From Candidatus Saccharibacteria bacterium UBA5152 (GTDB taxonomy: Bacteria; Patescibacteriota; Saccharimonadia; Saccharimonadales; UBA4665), in contig DHXQ01000036.1 in assembly GCA_002413755.1 (NCBI GenBank), positions 33,217 to 48,744 on the forward strand: a stretch of DNA of 15,528 nt. Reading direction: 5' to 3'. This document shows, piece by piece, positions 13,469 to 15,528 of the stretch. Position 1 is the stretch's first letter. Every line of letters begins with the position of its first letter. Under the pieces are notes generated by a model, which worked only from the letters and a program-made list of their open reading frames with translations, was not told the origin of the DNA and made no database searches. The position numbers were made by a program, and so were the translations under genes.

Positions 13469-14965
13469 TCAATATTGAGGAGCGGCTAAGTAGTTAACTT
13501 TGCTGGAGTAGATACCAGCTGGTGTAGCAGCGGCGATGTTACCGAGGTAGCGCATCTTACCGGTTGTACAACCAACGACATCAGTGCCTTCGCTAGCCAG
13601 TAGTTCTGGAGTCGAAGCACTCGATGGCTTGAAGGTAAACTTTGCAACAAAGCTTGTGTTGATAGAGCCACTACCCTCATCGTAGTCCACTGCCGAGGCA
13701 AGTGGAGTAAGGGTGTTGGTATCCGCTACACCATGACCACCGGCTGTCTGGTCGAGGGGAGTGTCTTCGGTATCGAAGGCAAGTCCGAATTGCTCCATAC
13801 CTGGGTGGCTGATATCTTCGGTTGTCATGGCGTTAATCTGGTCGCCAACGGTGTTACTGAGGGTATAGCCTGAGTAGTAGACCGAGGCACCATTACTAGA
13901 GTTGGATGACAACCGCCAGAATGAATGGCCGTCATATGCTGTGTTGACTTCAAGTGAGTTCTCCGCAGACGTATTACCCAAATCAATCGGAGCGTTTACC
14001 GTGATCGAATCACATGGTCCGTGAGAGCCTGCAGTTAGCGTGACGGTATCAGGGTTGATCGTACCGACGGAGAAGGACATCGTTTCCAGGACCTTGGTCT
14101 GGATCTGAATCGAGTCAGTCATCACATTCGCCACTGTTACACCACCATCAATGATGCTGGTTGAGGTTAGCGGATCAACATCGGTGTCACTACTGTAGTC
14201 GTTAATCTTGACGAAGAACGCACCCGAACCTGGGTTGGTAATGTAGTTCGTATCAGTTGGATAGAAGACAATGTCAACCTGTGTACCAGCTGCCGGCTTA
14301 ACCGTACTTACACCATTTACGAGTGTGATGAAGTTCTGATGACCAGTGGTAGCAGTTGCCTCTACGCTATCAGTCGTCAGTGTCCACCCCGTCTCCAGGA
14401 CGCCGCCGACAATCACCGCGAAATTGCCACCAGTGTTGTCGCGAGGTACCAATGATGCACCAGTTGGTGAAACAGACGGTATTGTCGAGACTTCCAATGG
14501 GCTTGGATAGTTTACATTTAAATCGCTTGTATGGTCTGTGTCAGTACAGGGCGTGGCAGGCGCCGTAGTACATGCAATGGCATCGGTCGCATTGTCACCA
14601 GGCGCAGTACAGTCACCAGCTGCGGTCGTGCAGTACTGGAATGTAAATGCCTGGATGGCTGTATCTTTGGCACCGAATCCGCTGCTGGAGCTGTTCGTAC
14701 TCACCTTGAATGCGAACGTCTCTCCGGATTGCTTGCCGTTCGGGCCACTACCCGGGGCGGCATAGTCTGGGTTCCCAGCTGCGTCGAGGTAATGGTAACC
14801 CGGTGACGAGCTGCTCAGCAGCAGGGTACGTTCGGTGAGCGGGTTCAGCGCATCAGCGAACGACAGACTTGGGAAGGCGCTAATCGCGACCCCACTCAGT
14901 AGTCCCACTGCCATAGCAAACGCCGCACCGCGTTTTGCCAGACCTTTAAATTTATATTTAGACAT
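13469..14965 (-). CDS. Secreted beta-rich surface protein, paralogue 3 of WxL-like family (largest)
   Basis: This 498-residue protein has a signal peptide (KRGAAFAMAVGLLSGVAISA, cleavage near SFA|DA). The mature start LTERTLLLSSSSPG corresponds to NRSITLSSAAVG of paralogue 1. Compared with the others it carries extra loops, including a Cys-rich region (FQYCTTAAGDCTAP...IACTTAPATPC) near residues 105-140. The later signature KVLETMSFSVG and the end TPAGIYSSKVNYLAAPQY are shared. It has no membrane anchor. The start at 14965 is 12 nt from an AGGAG site, while the in-frame ATG at 14977 would touch it directly. A strong promoter lies about 60 nt upstream and a terminator downstream, so the gene forms its own transcription unit. 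Confidence 0.75.
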   Translation of the reverse strand: MSKYKFKGLAKRGAAFAMAVGLLSGVAISAFPSLSFADALNPLTERTLLLSSSSPGYHYLDAAGNPDYAAPGSGPNGKQSGETFAFKVSTNSSSSGFGAKDTAIQAFTFQYCTTAAGDCTAPGDNATDAIACTTAPATPCTDTDHTSDLNVNYPSPLEVSTIPSVSPTGASLVPRDNTGGNFAVIVGGVLETGWTLTTDSVEATATTGHQNFITLVNGVSTVKPAAGTQVDIVFYPTDTNYITNPGSGAFFVKINDYSSDTDVDPLTSTSIIDGGVTVANVMTDSIQIQTKVLETMSFSVGTINPDTVTLTAGSHGPCDSITVNAPIDLGNTSAENSLEVNTAYDGHSFWRLSSNSSNGASVYYSGYTLSNTVGDQINAMTTEDISHPGMEQFGLAFDTEDTPLDQTAGGHGVADTNTLTPLASAVDYDEGSGSINTSFVAKFTFKPSSASTPELLASEGTDVVGCTTGKMRYLGNIAAATPAGIYSSKVNYLAAPQY

Positions 14966-15022
14966 GGCGATATGCATCTCCTGTAATTTTTATTGATTTA
15001 TATTTTAGTGGGTACAGAGCGG

Positions 15023-15051
15023 ATTGTAGCATAAGCGTCTTAATTTTTCAA
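15023..15051 (-). promoter_or_regulatory. Promoter TTGAAA-17-TACAAT of paralogue 3
   Basis: On the minus strand TTGAAA (15046-15051) and TACAAT (15023-15028) have the ideal 17-nt spacing. The leader to 14965 is about 50 nt, AT-rich, and carries the AGGAG ribosome binding site at 14978-14982. Confidence 0.7.
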
Positions 15052-15066
15052 GGGGTTTATCCACTG
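15041..15066 (-). promoter_or_regulatory. Second copy of the shared upstream element, overlapping the -35
   Basis: It matches 10150-10175 at 19 of 26 positions, including TTATCCAC and the T-rich block. Here the T-rich part covers the -35 box of the promoter, a position suited to regulation. Confidence 0.4.
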
Positions 15067-15090
15067 TTCGGCTTATGGTCTGTATGAGTC

Positions 15091-15528
15091 TTAGTAGACC
15101 GGCACGACTACAGCGGATAACGAACCGGTATATTTACCGCCTGGCGTCACATTTGAGATATTTATTATCATAGATAAGGTAAAATCTGTCTCACCACTAC
15201 TGGTATCACTTTTGGCTACGATATCACCGTCGATATATTTAAAGATGTCGGGCGTACTGTAATCGCCATAGGCGTAGCCAAAGCTGGTACTGGTATCCGG
15301 CACCTGTACGGCATTGGCGCCGATCGCCGGCGCAGTATTAGCTACCATATTGATACCGAACTGCTCGGCGCCCTGGTGTGAGGTGGCGGCGGTTGTTATA
15401 CCGTCGAGAGCGTGCGTGCCCTGCGATGGTGTGGCACCGGTGATCTGTATGATGTAGCCACTGCTCAGATAGTTGCGGACTTTGATAGCGTTTGTGGCGG
15501 TGGCCGTACTCCCTACATCAAGTGTACC
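15091..15528 (-). CDS. Secreted beta-rich surface protein, paralogue 4, C-terminal part only
   Basis: The frame stays open to the right edge of the window, giving the last 145 residues of a longer protein; the apparent ATG at 15348 is internal. The visible part reads GTLDVGSTATATNAIKVRNY first. It then has AEQFGINMVANTAPAIGANA and IDGDIVAKSD, matching paralogue 2 closely, and ends with TPGGKYTGSLSAVVVPVY. The same family C-terminus (Gly-x-Tyr-x6-8, aromatic last residue) is seen in the other three members. The signal peptide is expected outside the window. Confidence 0.75.
   Translation of the reverse strand, partial: GTLDVGSTATATNAIKVRNYLSSGYIIQITGATPSQGTHALDGITTAATSHQGAEQFGINMVANTAPAIGANAVQVPDTSTSFGYAYGDYSTPDIFKYIDGDIVAKSDTSSGETDFTLSMIINISNVTPGGKYTGSLSAVVVPVY

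Overview
The window looks like a piece of a Patescibacteria (CPR) genome, most plausibly Saccharibacteria. This is inferred from a strongly reduced alanyl-tRNA synthetase, many start codons that sit only 6-11 nt behind a TATAAT-like -10 box (leaderless transcripts), ordinary use of TGA as a stop, and a Gram-positive-style set of secreted surface proteins. Lineage is an inference; no rRNA or marker tree is available here.

Left part (1-3032): the 5' end of an FtsA-like ASKHA ATPase on the minus strand. A promoter-rich 365-nt spacer follows, then a plus-strand gene for a secreted protein (1121-1946) that is frameshifted by an exact 49-bp tandem duplication and whose zincin-like motif has lost every metal ligand. 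Downstream is a 17-bp-stem hairpin (1974-2030) directly abutting a well-formed type III hammerhead ribozyme (2032-2108). An orphan soluble protein gene (2172-3032) with its own leaderless promoter comes next.

Middle (3036-7705): alaS on the minus strand, encoding a 641-aa AlaRS without the second beta-barrel and without the C-terminal C-Ala/DHHA1 region. A divergent perfect-consensus promoter (TTGACA-17-TATAAT) then drives a plus-strand operon of three small unknown membrane proteins, preceded by a leader of three consecutive hairpins. A 219-nt structured spacer lies between this operon and mnmA (minus strand, tRNA 2-thiouridylase).

Right part (7749-15528): seven consecutive minus-strand genes for exported proteins. 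Two are membrane-anchored DUF916-like Ig-fold proteins, one is an Ig/PKD membrane protein, and four are paralogous secreted beta-rich proteins (the last cut by the window edge) with a recurrent Pro-Ala-Gly-x-Tyr C-terminal signature. The layout recalls the WxL/DUF916 surface clusters of Gram-positive bacteria and may be a patescibacterial counterpart. Two intrinsic terminators and several shared upstream motifs divide it into a few transcription units.

The most striking item is the hammerhead ribozyme and its adjoining hairpin, which together look like a 3'-end processing device.
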